NCBI GenBank assembly: GCA_900660155.1
Contig: CABFPE010000402.1
Coordinates: forward strand, 469,871 to 533,870
Direction: 5' to 3'
DNA: 64,000 nucleotides
Origin: Hofstenia miamia
Taxonomy: Eukaryota > Xenacoelomorpha > Acoela > Hofsteniidae
The translations under genes were made by a program, and so were the position numbers. Below the pieces are notes generated by a model that was given only the letters and a program-made list of their open reading frames with translations, ran no database searches and was not told the origin of the DNA. Each line of letters begins with the position of its first letter. Position 1 is the first letter of the stretch. This document shows positions 26,266-37,800 of the stretch, piece after piece.

Positions 26266-27265
26266 NNNNNNNNNNNNNNNNNNNNNNNNNNNNNNNNNNN
26301 NNNNNNNNNNNNNNNNNNNNNNNNNNNNNNNNNNNNNNNNNNNNNNNNNNNNNNNNNNNNNNNNNNNNNNNNNNNNNNNNNNNNNNNNNNNNNNNNNNNN
26401 NNNNNNNNNNNNNNNNNNNNNNNNNNNNNNNNNNNNNNNNNNNNNNNNNNNNNNNNNNNNNNNNNNNNNNNNNNNNNNNNNNNNNNNNNNNNNNNNNNNN
26501 NNNNNNNNNNNNNNNNNNNNNNNNNNNNNNNNNNNNNNNNNNNNNNNNNNNNNNNNNNNNNNNNNNNNNNNNNNNNNNNNNNNNNNNNNNNNNNNNNNNN
26601 NNNNNNNNNNNNNNNNNNNNNNNNNNNNNNNNNNNNNNNNNNNNNNNNNNNNNNNNNNNNNNNNNNNNNNNNNNNNNNNNNNNNNNNNNNNNNNNNNNNN
26701 NNNNNNNNNNNNNNNNNNNNNNNNNNNNNNNNNNNNNNNNNNNNNNNNNNNNNNNNNNNNNNNNNNNNNNNNNNNNNNNNNNNNNNNNNNNNNNNNNNNN
26801 NNNNNNNNNNNNNNNNNNNNNNNNNNNNNNNNNNNNNNNNNNNNNNNNNNNNNNNNNNNNNNNNNNNNNNNNNNNNNNNNNNNNNNNNNNNNNNNNNNNN
26901 NNNNNNNNNNNNNNNNNNNNNNNNNNNNNNNNNNNNNNNNNNNNNNNNNNNNNNNNNNNNNNNNNNNNNNNNNNNNNNNNNNNNNNNNNNNNNNNNNNNN
27001 NNNNNNNNNNNNNNNNNNNNNNNNNNNNNNNNNNNNNNNNNNNNNNNNNNNNNNNNNNNNNNNNNNNNNNNNNNNNNNNNNNNNNNNNNNNNNNNNNNNN
27101 NNNNNNNNNNNNNNNNNNNNNNNNNNNNNNNNNNNNNNNNNNNNNNNNNNNNNNNNNNNNNNNNNNNNNNNNNNNNNNNNNNNNNNNNNNNNNNNNNNNN
27201 NNNNNNNNNNNNNNNNNNNNNNNNNNNNNNNNNNNNNNNNNNNNNNNNNNNNNNNNNNNNNNNNN
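26266..27265. other. Assembly gap (1000 N)
   Basis: Exactly 1000 N, probably a placeholder of unknown true size, bounded on both sides by inverted copies of the same LINE tail. Confidence 0.99.
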
Positions 27266-27352
27266 ATTTATGACGCTATTCAGATAAATTATCAGTTATT
27301 GAATTGTAAACATTTATCTGAATATAGAATCTCTTATCTTATCTTATCTAAA
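27266..27352 (+). repeat. LINE 3' tail, plus orientation
   Basis: ATTTATGACGCTATTCAG... to CTCTTATCTTATCT matches the last part of 28180-28250 and is the inverse of 25996-26090. The host LINE's reverse transcriptase resumes directly after it. Confidence 0.85.
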
Positions 27353-28084
27353 CCAAATAATTGAACATTTTAATAAGTATAATTTATTATCGAACACCCA
27401 ATTTGGATTTCGCAAAAATTTTTCAACAACTGATGCACTATTATATGCTACTGAAAAATGGAGAGCATCCCTCGATTCTAATAAATTTGTAGCTATAGCT
27501 TGTTTAGATCTCTCAAAAGCTTTTGATTTGATTATTCACAACATACTTATTGAAAAACTATCTTACATAGGATTTTCTTGTAATAGTAAGCAATTGATAA
27601 CTAGTTACCTTAACCAAAGTTTCTAGAGAATTAAATTAAACGATATTTTTTCTGATTGGTTACCGGTTTACAATGGGGTGCCTCAAGGAACGATTCTAGG
27701 TCCTCTTCTTTTTAGTATTTATGTAAATGACATGCAGTCAATAACAATTTGCAATCTAATTCAATATGCCGATGACACCTGCATCTTCAGCGATAATACA
27801 TCAATGCACTTAGCAGTGGAATCAATAGAATTCAATTGCAACAAATTGTCAATCTATTTTTCAATGCATAATGATATGATAACTTCAATGACGTTTTGAA
27901 GAAATCTTTCATTAATGTCGCAATTCGAACCTGGAATTCGTTACCTAAAGAAATTAAAAGCATTGAAAAATTGAAACCTTTTAAAAAGCGTTTAAAAATC
28001 TTCCTTAAGCAAAAATACATTTCAGGTAAATTATGGTTAGGATTTAAATTTTACAACAATGACTATACGATAACTCGTCATTAA
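27353..28084 (+). pseudogene. LINE ORF2 reverse transcriptase and C-terminus, broken
   Basis: Frame pieces give NTQFGFRKNFSTTDALL, ACLDLSKAFDLI (RT block with catalytic D), GVPQGTILGPLLFSIYVND (block 4) and YADDTCIFSD (catalytic YADD). A stop interrupts the frame at about 27625. After about 27875 the thumb and connection are missing and the frame jumps to RTWNSLPKEIKSIEKLKPFK, the conserved C-terminal domain of CR1/Jockey-type ORF2 (27896-28084). Same family as the fragment at 420-1190. Confidence 0.88.
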
Positions 28085-28250
28085 AATAGCAATATAAAGT
28101 AATTCATCCATAGCCTGTAAGAATTGTTACTTTTTGTAATGGATGTTGATTTGTAGGTTTTTTACTTTTTTGTAATTTATGACGCTATTCAGATAAATTA
28201 TCAGTTATTGAATTATAAACATTTATCTGAATATAGAATCTCTTATCTTA

Positions 28251-30433
28251 TCTGAAACTGTAGGCTAGTATTCAATTTTCTGCAGACCCTTCTGCAATTC
28301 TTATAAAAGTTAAAGCATAAATTCTAAGGCAATTTTAGACCAAATTAATGTTACTTTAGCCAAGCATACAGCTTCCAACCCTTAATGTTTGTACAAATTT
28401 TCCAGCTTCTAACATAAATAACTACACTTTTTAGAAAGCAGAAAAATATAAGTTTCAAACAAAATATCATGGGGGAACATATTTCCTAAAATGGGAATTT
28501 ATTCATCTCAATAATGGTCAATGTTGAAACTTTAGTTTTGAAATTTTTAACATTATAAAATGGTAAGATATCAGATATTCCCATCATTTTTCACTGAGTT
28601 TCAAATTAGCAGCAGAAAGGTAAACAAGGATTTGTTGTTACTTCATAGCCAGAAGGGTGTAAGCATGTGTTTGTTTTTATAATCTCATTGTATTAAAGAA
28701 GTTCTGAGTCATTCTCAATGGATATCAGATGTTTTGTAACAAATCACATCAGTCCCATGCAAGAACATTTATTCACTATGGTAAAATACAGTTGATTTTA
28801 AATCTACAAGTTCATATTTATGAATCAAATTTTTTATCATTCAACATCTGATTCAAGCCTAATCCACATTTTCAGAATATGAATTTTGTTCAATTATACC
28901 AAGTTCCTTGTTTGCTAATAACAAGCCCCTAAATAATGTAGATCTGAATGTCTTCTTGAAAATTTGATTAATTGATGTTCCTGTGCATATTCAAAGTTCA
29001 TATATTCAGAAATCCATCACCTCCCCAAAAATAATTATCAACAACTATAATTACAGCTGGAATAGTAATTTGTTAGCTAAGTTGTATCCATAATTCAGTT
29101 ATCATCAGTTGCAAAGGCTTGTATAATGTCTCAAAATTTGTTAGTTTCGATTGATTTTGTAAAAACATTTTCCATCTTATTAGTCAAGTAAATACTCAAT
29201 TTTACAGTGACATCACTACCTCAAAAAATAGATTTTTTTATTTTTATATTTCGAATCATTGCAAAAATATTATCCTATATTTTATATTTGTAAAAAATAC
29301 TTATTTGGACAGAAACACTTTAAAAAATGAAATTATATTTTAGCAAATTTATTGGTATGTGCATGTATATTAACCTTAAATCTTAGTGTTTATGGTTCCT
29401 TATAAATATTTATATACTTGTAGCTCACAAATTAATAAAAATCCAAAATCTGGGACCTGCATTGACTAGACAAGTCCACTCAAGTGTAATTTTGTATAGA
29501 AGTAAGAAATCTTTGTACCTATGGTTTGATGACTACTGAATTTCTGCAAAATAGTCAAGGCTAGTTGCTGCTTTGGACTTCTTGATTACTTAAACATTAT
29601 GAATTTAAAACTTTTTATAAAAATCGACGTTTTCAATGAAAAATTAATCTTTTCATAAACTTCAGCCACAATATATATTTTTTGTAAAAATCTCTAGTAT
29701 TAAGTTTGAGCGCACGTGCCAATAGTTATGGCCATATCTCAGGATTTTCAATTTTCATAATAGACGGAGAAAATTGTTTGAAAGCTAATAAAGGGAAAAC
29801 TGTACATACATTTATACATTATGTATGGACAAGTGGTTTTTGTATATAAAACTTTTGCTAAATTAAATTTAGCGCGTCCATTATATCATTATATTAGTGT
29901 AATTTTCTGTGGTTTTCTTTCGGTTGCATAATGTCATTTCGTCTGATTGTAACTAGTAACTAGTAAATACAGTAATGTCGTCGATATTGGTGTACAGAAA
30001 AGAATGGGTGACATCATGGTAGTATATCATCCTGGAACTCTGAGATGACGATGCACTGAGGAACAACCAATGAGGATATTTGCTTCTTAACTTGTTTGGA
30101 AAACGATCTCTTTTATTTGTGAGAGTGCTTGTAACTTCTTGTCCTGCGTGTGTAATTTTTAGTGTATTTCCAGGGGTGTTTGTTGGATGCCAGAAGATTA
30201 TGTAAGAGAATTAACTCATCTTTTACCAGATTCCTACAAACAGCTAATAATTTGGTGATGGTTTGCTCCTCTGGTGACACAGCCCTCACATGGTCCAACT
30301 GTTTGAAGGAAATACCATCAGCAATTATGAGTTAATAGTTAATATTTCTTCTTTCGATACCATCGTATTTTGTTGATGAGCTAGTTCTAGGCTTGTGTAT
30401 TTTAGTAAAAAGCAGAGTTTGAAAGCGACATAA
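28251..30433. other. Intergenic, downstream of ABCF1
   Basis: AT-rich, no identified gene. A 61-codon minus frame at 30113-30298 (with VSPEEQTITKLLAVCRNL) looks helical, but I do not recognise it and it lacks clear exon boundaries. Confidence 0.4.
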
Positions 30434-30439
30434 TTTATT
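30434..30439 (-). terminator. Candidate ABCF1 polyadenylation signal
   Basis: AATAAA on the minus strand, about 190 nt after the ABCF1 stop codon. The position is reasonable, but in DNA this AT-rich the hexamer is frequent. Confidence 0.4.
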
Positions 30440-30625
30440 CGAATTGCGTCAAAATCTCTAAACACTAAAAATTACAAAATTACTGCAAAAGTCTTGTAAA
30501 ATTATCTAACAATTACTTTATATGTCTGAATTTTAATAATGTATTATTAATTATTAATGAAACGAAACACCTTCTACACAAATTTGAATTTTAAGAAACT
30601 ACAATAAATTAACATTGTGATTGAA

Positions 30626-30786
30626 TTATTTTGTTTCTTCCAGGCTTTCACCTAAAGTCCTTAAGACAGAATCACGGTAGACGTCGAAGTCTCCATCTAC
30701 TTCATCGATGGTTTGATCTTCAACACACCACAGCACACATTCTGTCTCACGGAGAAGACGTTCATCGTGACTAACGATAATGACGC
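30626..30786 (-). CDS. ABCF1: ABCF1 terminal exon
   Basis: 161 nt, acceptor GTATTTAG, stop TAA at 30628-30626. It encodes [19 protein letters not shown] and [15 protein letters not shown], matching the ABCF1 C-terminus. Confidence 0.96.
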
Positions 30787-31817
30787 CTAAATACAACTCC
30801 ATTAAAAACACAAATAGATTGTAGCACAAGTATACGAGTATATGCTATGATCAACAAACTTTAGAACAAAGTCTAATATTACTTCATATAATAGAAAAAA
30901 ACAAAAATCACAGCTACTAAATTTTTTACGATATATAAAGCATCAAACAAACTAGCTATCAATTCATTTAATATATGTACAGGTAGTCCCGAAAGTTCTC
31001 TATATTAACCCGTCATACGAACAAAAACAATTGAAATGCAAAAAAGGCATATATTTTTAATCAACATAATTACCATTTACATTAATACACATTCGACACC
31101 GCTCAAAACAGTTATCGAAGGCTGAACACCACATATTTGCTGATATTTTTCCCAGCTCCTCCTCGTAAGTAAGAACAGCGTCGTCTGGACAGCCAAACTC
31201 GCGGCCTTGCAATTTTTCTTTGAAAGATCCGGAGAATAAGGCGGATGTGGCAACAGTCAAACTCCATTGTCAAAAATGAAGTCTGTGGTGGCGGCTGCTG
31301 AATGCGCTGGGGCATTGTCATGGTGAAGGCGGAAGTGTTGAAGCTCATGAAGAATGGACGACTGTGTCTGTAGACGCCTTGATGTTGTCAGTTGTGCACG
31401 CAGTTGCTGGTCTGCCTGAGCGATCTTGTTCTTGCAAAGATTCATTCCTACTTCTGAACCGCGCAAACCACGACCTGACTGTTTCATAAGAAATTGTAAT
31501 GTCTGAATATGCAGCATGCAAACGGTCATGGCATTGCCTTGCCGACAATTTGCTGCGAAAGTCGTAGTTGATGAGAAGACGCAGTTGTTGCTTTTCCATA
31601 AAATGAGAAACAACACGTAACTATGATTTTTGTTTCTGACGTCACCGCGCTTATATATGCCTGCATCCAAAAAAAGATAGTCCGGCATACTCATCATTAA
31701 CGCTCTAACTGCTGTCATGTCTTAAATGTTTTGTGTTGTGTTGTGTGTTAATAGTATGCAATAATACAGAGAACTTTCGGGACTACCTGTATATATNTCG
31801 GCTCGTTGACAAGTCTG

Positions 31818-31855
<38 letters not shown>

Positions 31856-34800
31856 ATTACTGTTTAAAACTCATACCATGTTAACACAATGATTCTAGAA
31901 ATCTTAAATAAATGTGGTAGTTGTTTTTGGAATTCTAATGAATAAGGATAAGTATTGAGCTCAATGTGCATGTAATTTACTAGCCACACGATACATTTTC
32001 AATAGTGTAAAATAATAAACAAATAGCTTACCTCCATCAAAGTTGTTGATAGCGTTTCCGAGAGCATCTATCGACTCAATATCAAGATTGTTGGTGGGCT
32101 CATCCAAAATTAGAAGATCAGGTTCGGAACAGGCGAGATCAGCAAAAGCGACCCGCGACTTCTGACCACCGGAAAGATCACTCACTCGAATTACGTGTGC
32201 ATGACTCTCTAAACCAAACGTGCCCAAGCATTTGCGTGCATTCTGATACTCCAAATTATATTTTGACTAAAAACAAAAACATAAGATTTCACACTAAAAC
32301 TAAGTATAATCAAAGCAGTCATTGACCAATTAGAAGATAAATTTCACCATAGCTACGAATGGCGGTTGTGTTGTCATTTTTAACGAAATTCATGGTTTTA
32401 ATTAGCCTATCATTGAAGGTGCAACTTGAAACTGATGGCACAACTTTTTTCTCGTAAATCAATTACTGAAAATTATGCTTATCATTGAAACCAAGATGGA
32501 CAGAGTCATTTATCTCATTTGGGAAAATAGCTCTATCCTCCAAGTAGTTATCCAGAAATTGGAAAATCAGAAACTACTTATCAAAACAAGACCGTTTACA
32601 CCACGCTATGGAAATTCTTAAAAACAACTTTTCAATCTATTTTTCGTTTTTAAAACTGTAATCAAGTTTGAACTTTGTTTGTAGAACCAATCAAATTTCA
32701 CTAAATTTTACCAAACCAAAACATGTATTGTTATTACATAGAACTCCGCTGCTCCGTAATCGTTATAAATTTAATTAACAATTCAGATGATAAACTTTTC
32801 TACAATTAATAAAATTGTAGAAATCGTATTTACAAAATTATCAGTAAAGGAATTGATTATCTAATGAGCACTCTACGCTTGGGGCGATCGTTCTTATGAA
32901 AAAATTAAACAACACTATTTAACTTTGGGTGCACTTCATTCAATCTTTTGGTAAATATTCATACAAAAACAAGCAACTTGTACAATTTTGCAATTAATAA
33001 GCGTTTTTACAAATTGGGACTTTTGCTTTTTTGATGATTCTCACATCTTTAATCAGGATTTAAGGTTAGAAATCTTGAATTTGATGTCGATGTAACCTAA
33101 TCGTAATGTTAATTTTACGTTTTCTTTAGAATTTCCAGTTTCACTAAAATGGGCAGAATCATTTTAATTCTCGTTTTCTGCTGTTTTTGTTTGTTGGTCA
33201 ACGTTCTGCTTTTCAATTCGGTATATAATCGAACTTTAAACTTTAAATATATTTTAAAGCTTGTCTAGTAGTTTATTCTACTTGTGACATTTGAATTAAC
33301 CATCCACCATTCAAGCAAGCTGAACACTAGAATGATCAAAGGGATGTATTTAAAAAGATCTTCAGCAAAATGACCGTTTTGTAAAACATTCTAGGTATGT
33401 CTTCATCGCATACAAAGCGTTGTGCTGTTGCTAAAGAATTCAATAATGCTCTCTTGGATTATATATTTCAATTTAGTTCTGCAGCTTCAATTGGCACAGA
33501 AACTTTCGCCATAGCTGCAGATAGAGAATTCTTTATCCCTTAAAAACGGTGAACCCAATGAAGAATAGCAGTTGTTCAATATTGTCTACGAGCTACAGAT
33601 ACTGATCCTTCATTTAAGGATAGCTTCTAGCAATATTAATTTAAACAGATTCAATTGATTGCTTAATGTTAAATCCTCGACCATCAGCATTTTGTGCTTA
33701 ATTCCTCCTAAGCAGCTGTCACTGAATACACTTGTTTCATGTTTAGTGTTTACCAGCAGTAATGTTAATCTAAACTGTCAATATCCAATCGTACATGTAT
33801 GCATATATCTACGTTTGGGTTAGTGTTCTCTAAGCGCTTAACTGCAACTGTTTAGATCCTTACCTTAATATCGCGAAGGGCTCCTGACGTAAACGGCTTC
33901 TTGCCGAGACGGTGCAGATTACAACGAATAACGAAACATTTTTACTTTTGTTAATTGCTTTAATCAGTGCATGCGTGTTGTGCACACGTGACAGTATGAG
34001 CTTGTCTGGTTTACTGCTACTAACTGCTTCAGCCGCTAAAATAGTCTAAAATTATACCCACTCCCAAGTTTCTTAAGTGTCTTATATAAATGCAATAAAG
34101 CGCTAGTCACAAAGCAGTGTTATAATGATGTTGATTTGGTGGGAAAATAAAGGATTATTGATTTGTTTATTTAATTCAGATTTTATTGAACGTAATCTGC
34201 ATTATTTTCATTTCGGAATGGCTAAACGTGAAAGTGATGCAAGTTACTACACTTTTGAGTTCAGAATCTTAGCTGCAGCATGGTGGCACGAAGCAGAGGA
34301 TTCCAAACGTGGTATGCAATTTATCCGTCAAAAATTAAGCGATAAATTTGACACTGAACCTCCAAGAGGGAGTGTTATTAAGGCATGGCATGATAAATTA
34401 TTCGAAAGAGGAAACCTCTTGCACCTACCGAGAACTGGAAGACCTAATGAGAGAGGTGACAAAATTGACTATGTGAATAACTCTACTGTCAATGATCCAA
34501 GACAGTCAACACGTAGACTGTCAGATGAACTGGGATACCCAGAACGACTGTTCAAAGAATCTTAAAGGAGGATCTTCATCTAAAACCATGGAAACCTATA
34601 AGTGTTCAGTTTCTTACACTTGAAGATCATGAAAATCGTGTCCTCCATTCCAAATTGATTCTTCAAAAATAAAATAATGAAAGACTTAAGAATAAGTTGT
34701 TTTTCTCAGATGAATGTGCAGTGTTCATCTCATCAAGAAACTTCAACGTCGTCATGTGGTCTAAAGAAAAACCACATTTTTGGCAACAGATTCAGCAATA

Positions 34801-37800
34801 CCCACCAAAAGTGATGATATGGGCAGCAATGCCTCAACAGCTCTGATCGTTCCATTTTTTATAAATGGTACGATTGATGCCAACAGGTATATCCGGATGT
34901 TAATGGAAGAGTTTTTCCCTGAGCTAGTACGTCGTCGTCTGCATCTGTCCTGTCACCTTCAACAAGACGGAGCCCCGTACCATACTGCAATACTGACTCG
35001 TGAGTTTCTTGACCAGAGTTTTCAAGGACGATGGGTTGGCAAACATGGTCCAAATCCATAGCCGCCCAGGAGCCCAGACTTGACTTCCTGCGACAACGCC
35101 CTATGGGGAATAGTGAAACGACGAATACGCCAACAACAACCCCAGTCAATTGACGATGATATCAAAAGGGCTGCCCTCATTGCATTTAATGAAATTGACA
35201 ATGAACTACTTCACAAAATCCACAATCGATCCTTTCGTCGATTGCAGTTGTGCAATGATATTGGAGGTCTTCAGATAGATCCTAATTCAATTTTTGAATG
35301 AAAAGGGAGTGAACAAAGTTCTACAACCACCTTACTCCTCCGATTTTAATATACTCGATCGATTCGTGAACAAGCATTTAAACTTACAGGCAGAAACAAG
35401 TTTTTAAAATGAACAAGAATTGAATGACTTTGTCATGACAATTGATACATATTCCTGCGTATAGATGGTTATCTGTAGATATTTGTTGAATAATACACAT
35501 TGTTTCCGTTGTTATATTTTATTATTAATAGTAGGTTTTTAGAAATACGCAAGAATTAACTGACTGACTCAATATTAAACATCTAATAATCTCCAGATAA
35601 TACAATAACTCTCTCCTTTAAGCAACATAAGAAATTCAGATAACAAATATTCATCAAATAATTACTATTTTAAATAAGCTTTACTCGATTGTGTTATTTC
35701 CAGATAAAATACACACAATTTTAATTTTTCTTCCAGATTTTAAATCGTTTTTTATTAATAACATCTTTAAAAGTCATGCTGTAAATTAAATTTATTTCAT
35801 TGATTGTTGCTTGGAAATATTGTGTATATATAGGCCGGACAATCACATGCAAATTCATTTGAAATTTTGGTTACTGTTGTAAACGCTGTTATTTGAAAAT
35901 TTGCAATACACTTAATTACTGCAAAAAATTCTACAATTTTAAAAGAAGAATGAGGAGATACGGAGCCGGAGCTAAGCATTCTACAATGGTGATTGCAAAT
36001 TCAAAGTAATTTTTCCTTCATTAAGTATGAATATATTTAAATATGGATACTAGTTATAACAAATAAATGCATGCATTTTTTAGAACTTGTCGGAAATATG
36101 TGATAAAAATCGAAAATGCCATAATGGAAGTGTAAATCGATGCGAACCTTGTGGTTTAATGATGCACTTAGAACTGAGGCAATGGGCTGCAAATGGATAC
36201 CATTTCTGAAATAAAATTATCTTAATGATAATTACATAAGCCACTGTCTGCCGCAGAAATTCATTGCTTTTGAATTGGAAATTTCCGAGACGATTTATGT
36301 AAATGCACTACGTTATACACTTGAGAGGTTTGCATAAATTATACGCACCGGGCCGCACCGATCAATGGACCAGGCATGATGCTCGAAATAGATGAATCAG
36401 CACTTTTTCCAAAATACCACCGGGAAAATCCGGTTTTAGCGCAATGGGTTTTTGGCAGTCGAACGCCGGTATATAAATGGGGAACTTTTCGAAGGGCGAT
36501 GTTTTCTTGTGTTGTTGAATAGCAGGGATCGCGCCACACTTCTTCCTTTAATCCAGAACCACATTGTTCCAGGATCGCAAATTATACACGACGATTAGGG
36601 AGCATACAGACATTTACGGCGTCACCTGAATTTTCAGTAGAGCGACTACTTTTTATGACATCGCGATAAATTTGTGCACCTGATAAAATAAAACATTCAC
36701 ACGAACACCTGGTCCTTGATGAAGTCGACGATGAAGCGCATGCGGTGACGTCTCGGATGAATTTTAATTCACACCTTTAACAATTTTTTTGGGAATGCGA
36801 ATTTAAGAATTTTGATAAATTTTTCTCATATCTTGAGTAATGATAGAAGGTAGATAGAAAGTGACATCATCCCTTCAATCATTAATATTAAGAAAATGCA
36901 AATATTTTTTCAAAATGCCCATAATTTTCACCGACATTTTATCGAAAGTAGTAATTATTATCTATGTTTGATTTTTCGGTTACTCCATATATGCATCTCT
37001 TGGTGTATCCTATCGCAGCCCAACTTTTGAGACATGCCAATATTAAAAGCTTTACTGGGAATCATTTAGAAAAAAATAATGATTTTATTAAAATGTCTCA
37101 TTTGTGAAAGAACAATCGAAAGGACAATTCTTTTTTGAATGTCCTTAAAGCCAATCCAATTTTTATAAACCAAGGGAAAGCAGTAATCATAGCAGCAGTA
37201 CAAAAAAGCATTTTGTAGTAGACAGCAATTGTAAAAAGGATTGAATAGAGTATATGTAGTTAGCTTTCATCGTATTTTACAATTATTAAGTTTTGTTAAT
37301 CTGAAATAATACGTTATTTTTACTGAAATTTTCAATATATTTATATAATATAACATTAATTCGTATTGTAGTTTAACACAACTGTTACAATATTTTACTA
37401 TGTCTATTACTATTGAGTGTAGACTATTAATAAACATGATTTACCATTTTTATTTGTTCCAGTAATAAACGTCGTAGATTATTGATTAAATGTAAATAAT
37501 TTCCAACTTATACATTAATATAATATTTGTTAACCTCGAAATTTGTTTGGTATATCATTATTTTTTGATAGCTTATTCTAAAATTAATAATACTGTAATG
37601 TCTTATAAAAAATTATCAATGTATACCTTTTGTCAACAATGCGCCGTTTTTATTAAATAATTGTATTTATTCTTGTATGAAATATATAATCCTAATTTTT
37701 AATTAATATTTAGTAAGAAATATTTCAAATTTCAAATTTGACGATGATTTCGAGACAATTACTCGAATGATTGATGTCAGCAGTATTCATTACCAAGAAA

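Larger units (their letters stand above)
24138..28250 (+). mobile_element. CR1-type non-LTR retrotransposon, rearranged
   Basis: In plus-strand order there is an SGNH-esterase-like ORF1, a degenerate 2A-like motif, an APE-type endonuclease, a gap, a reverse transcriptase and a conserved ORF2 C-terminus. It ends in a short repeat tail CTCTTATCTTATCT. This order is that of CR1/L2-type LINEs. The copy is dead: the endonuclease is duplicated across a single N, a second inverted LINE tail is inserted at about 25996, a 1000-N gap follows, and part of ORF2 is deleted near 27875. Boundaries are approximate at the 5' side. Confidence 0.85.

Noticed and set aside
30113-30298. Possible extra exon downstream of ABCF1 (VSPEEQTITKLLAVCRNL)
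   Set aside because: Open and helical, but no homology I recognise and no convincing splice context; ABCF1 already ends in a conserved C-terminus at 30626.
33868-33985. Minus-strand peptide [20 protein letters not shown] followed by GTAAGG
   Set aside because: Looks exon-like, but the ABCF1 frame is complete without it and I cannot place it in any family.
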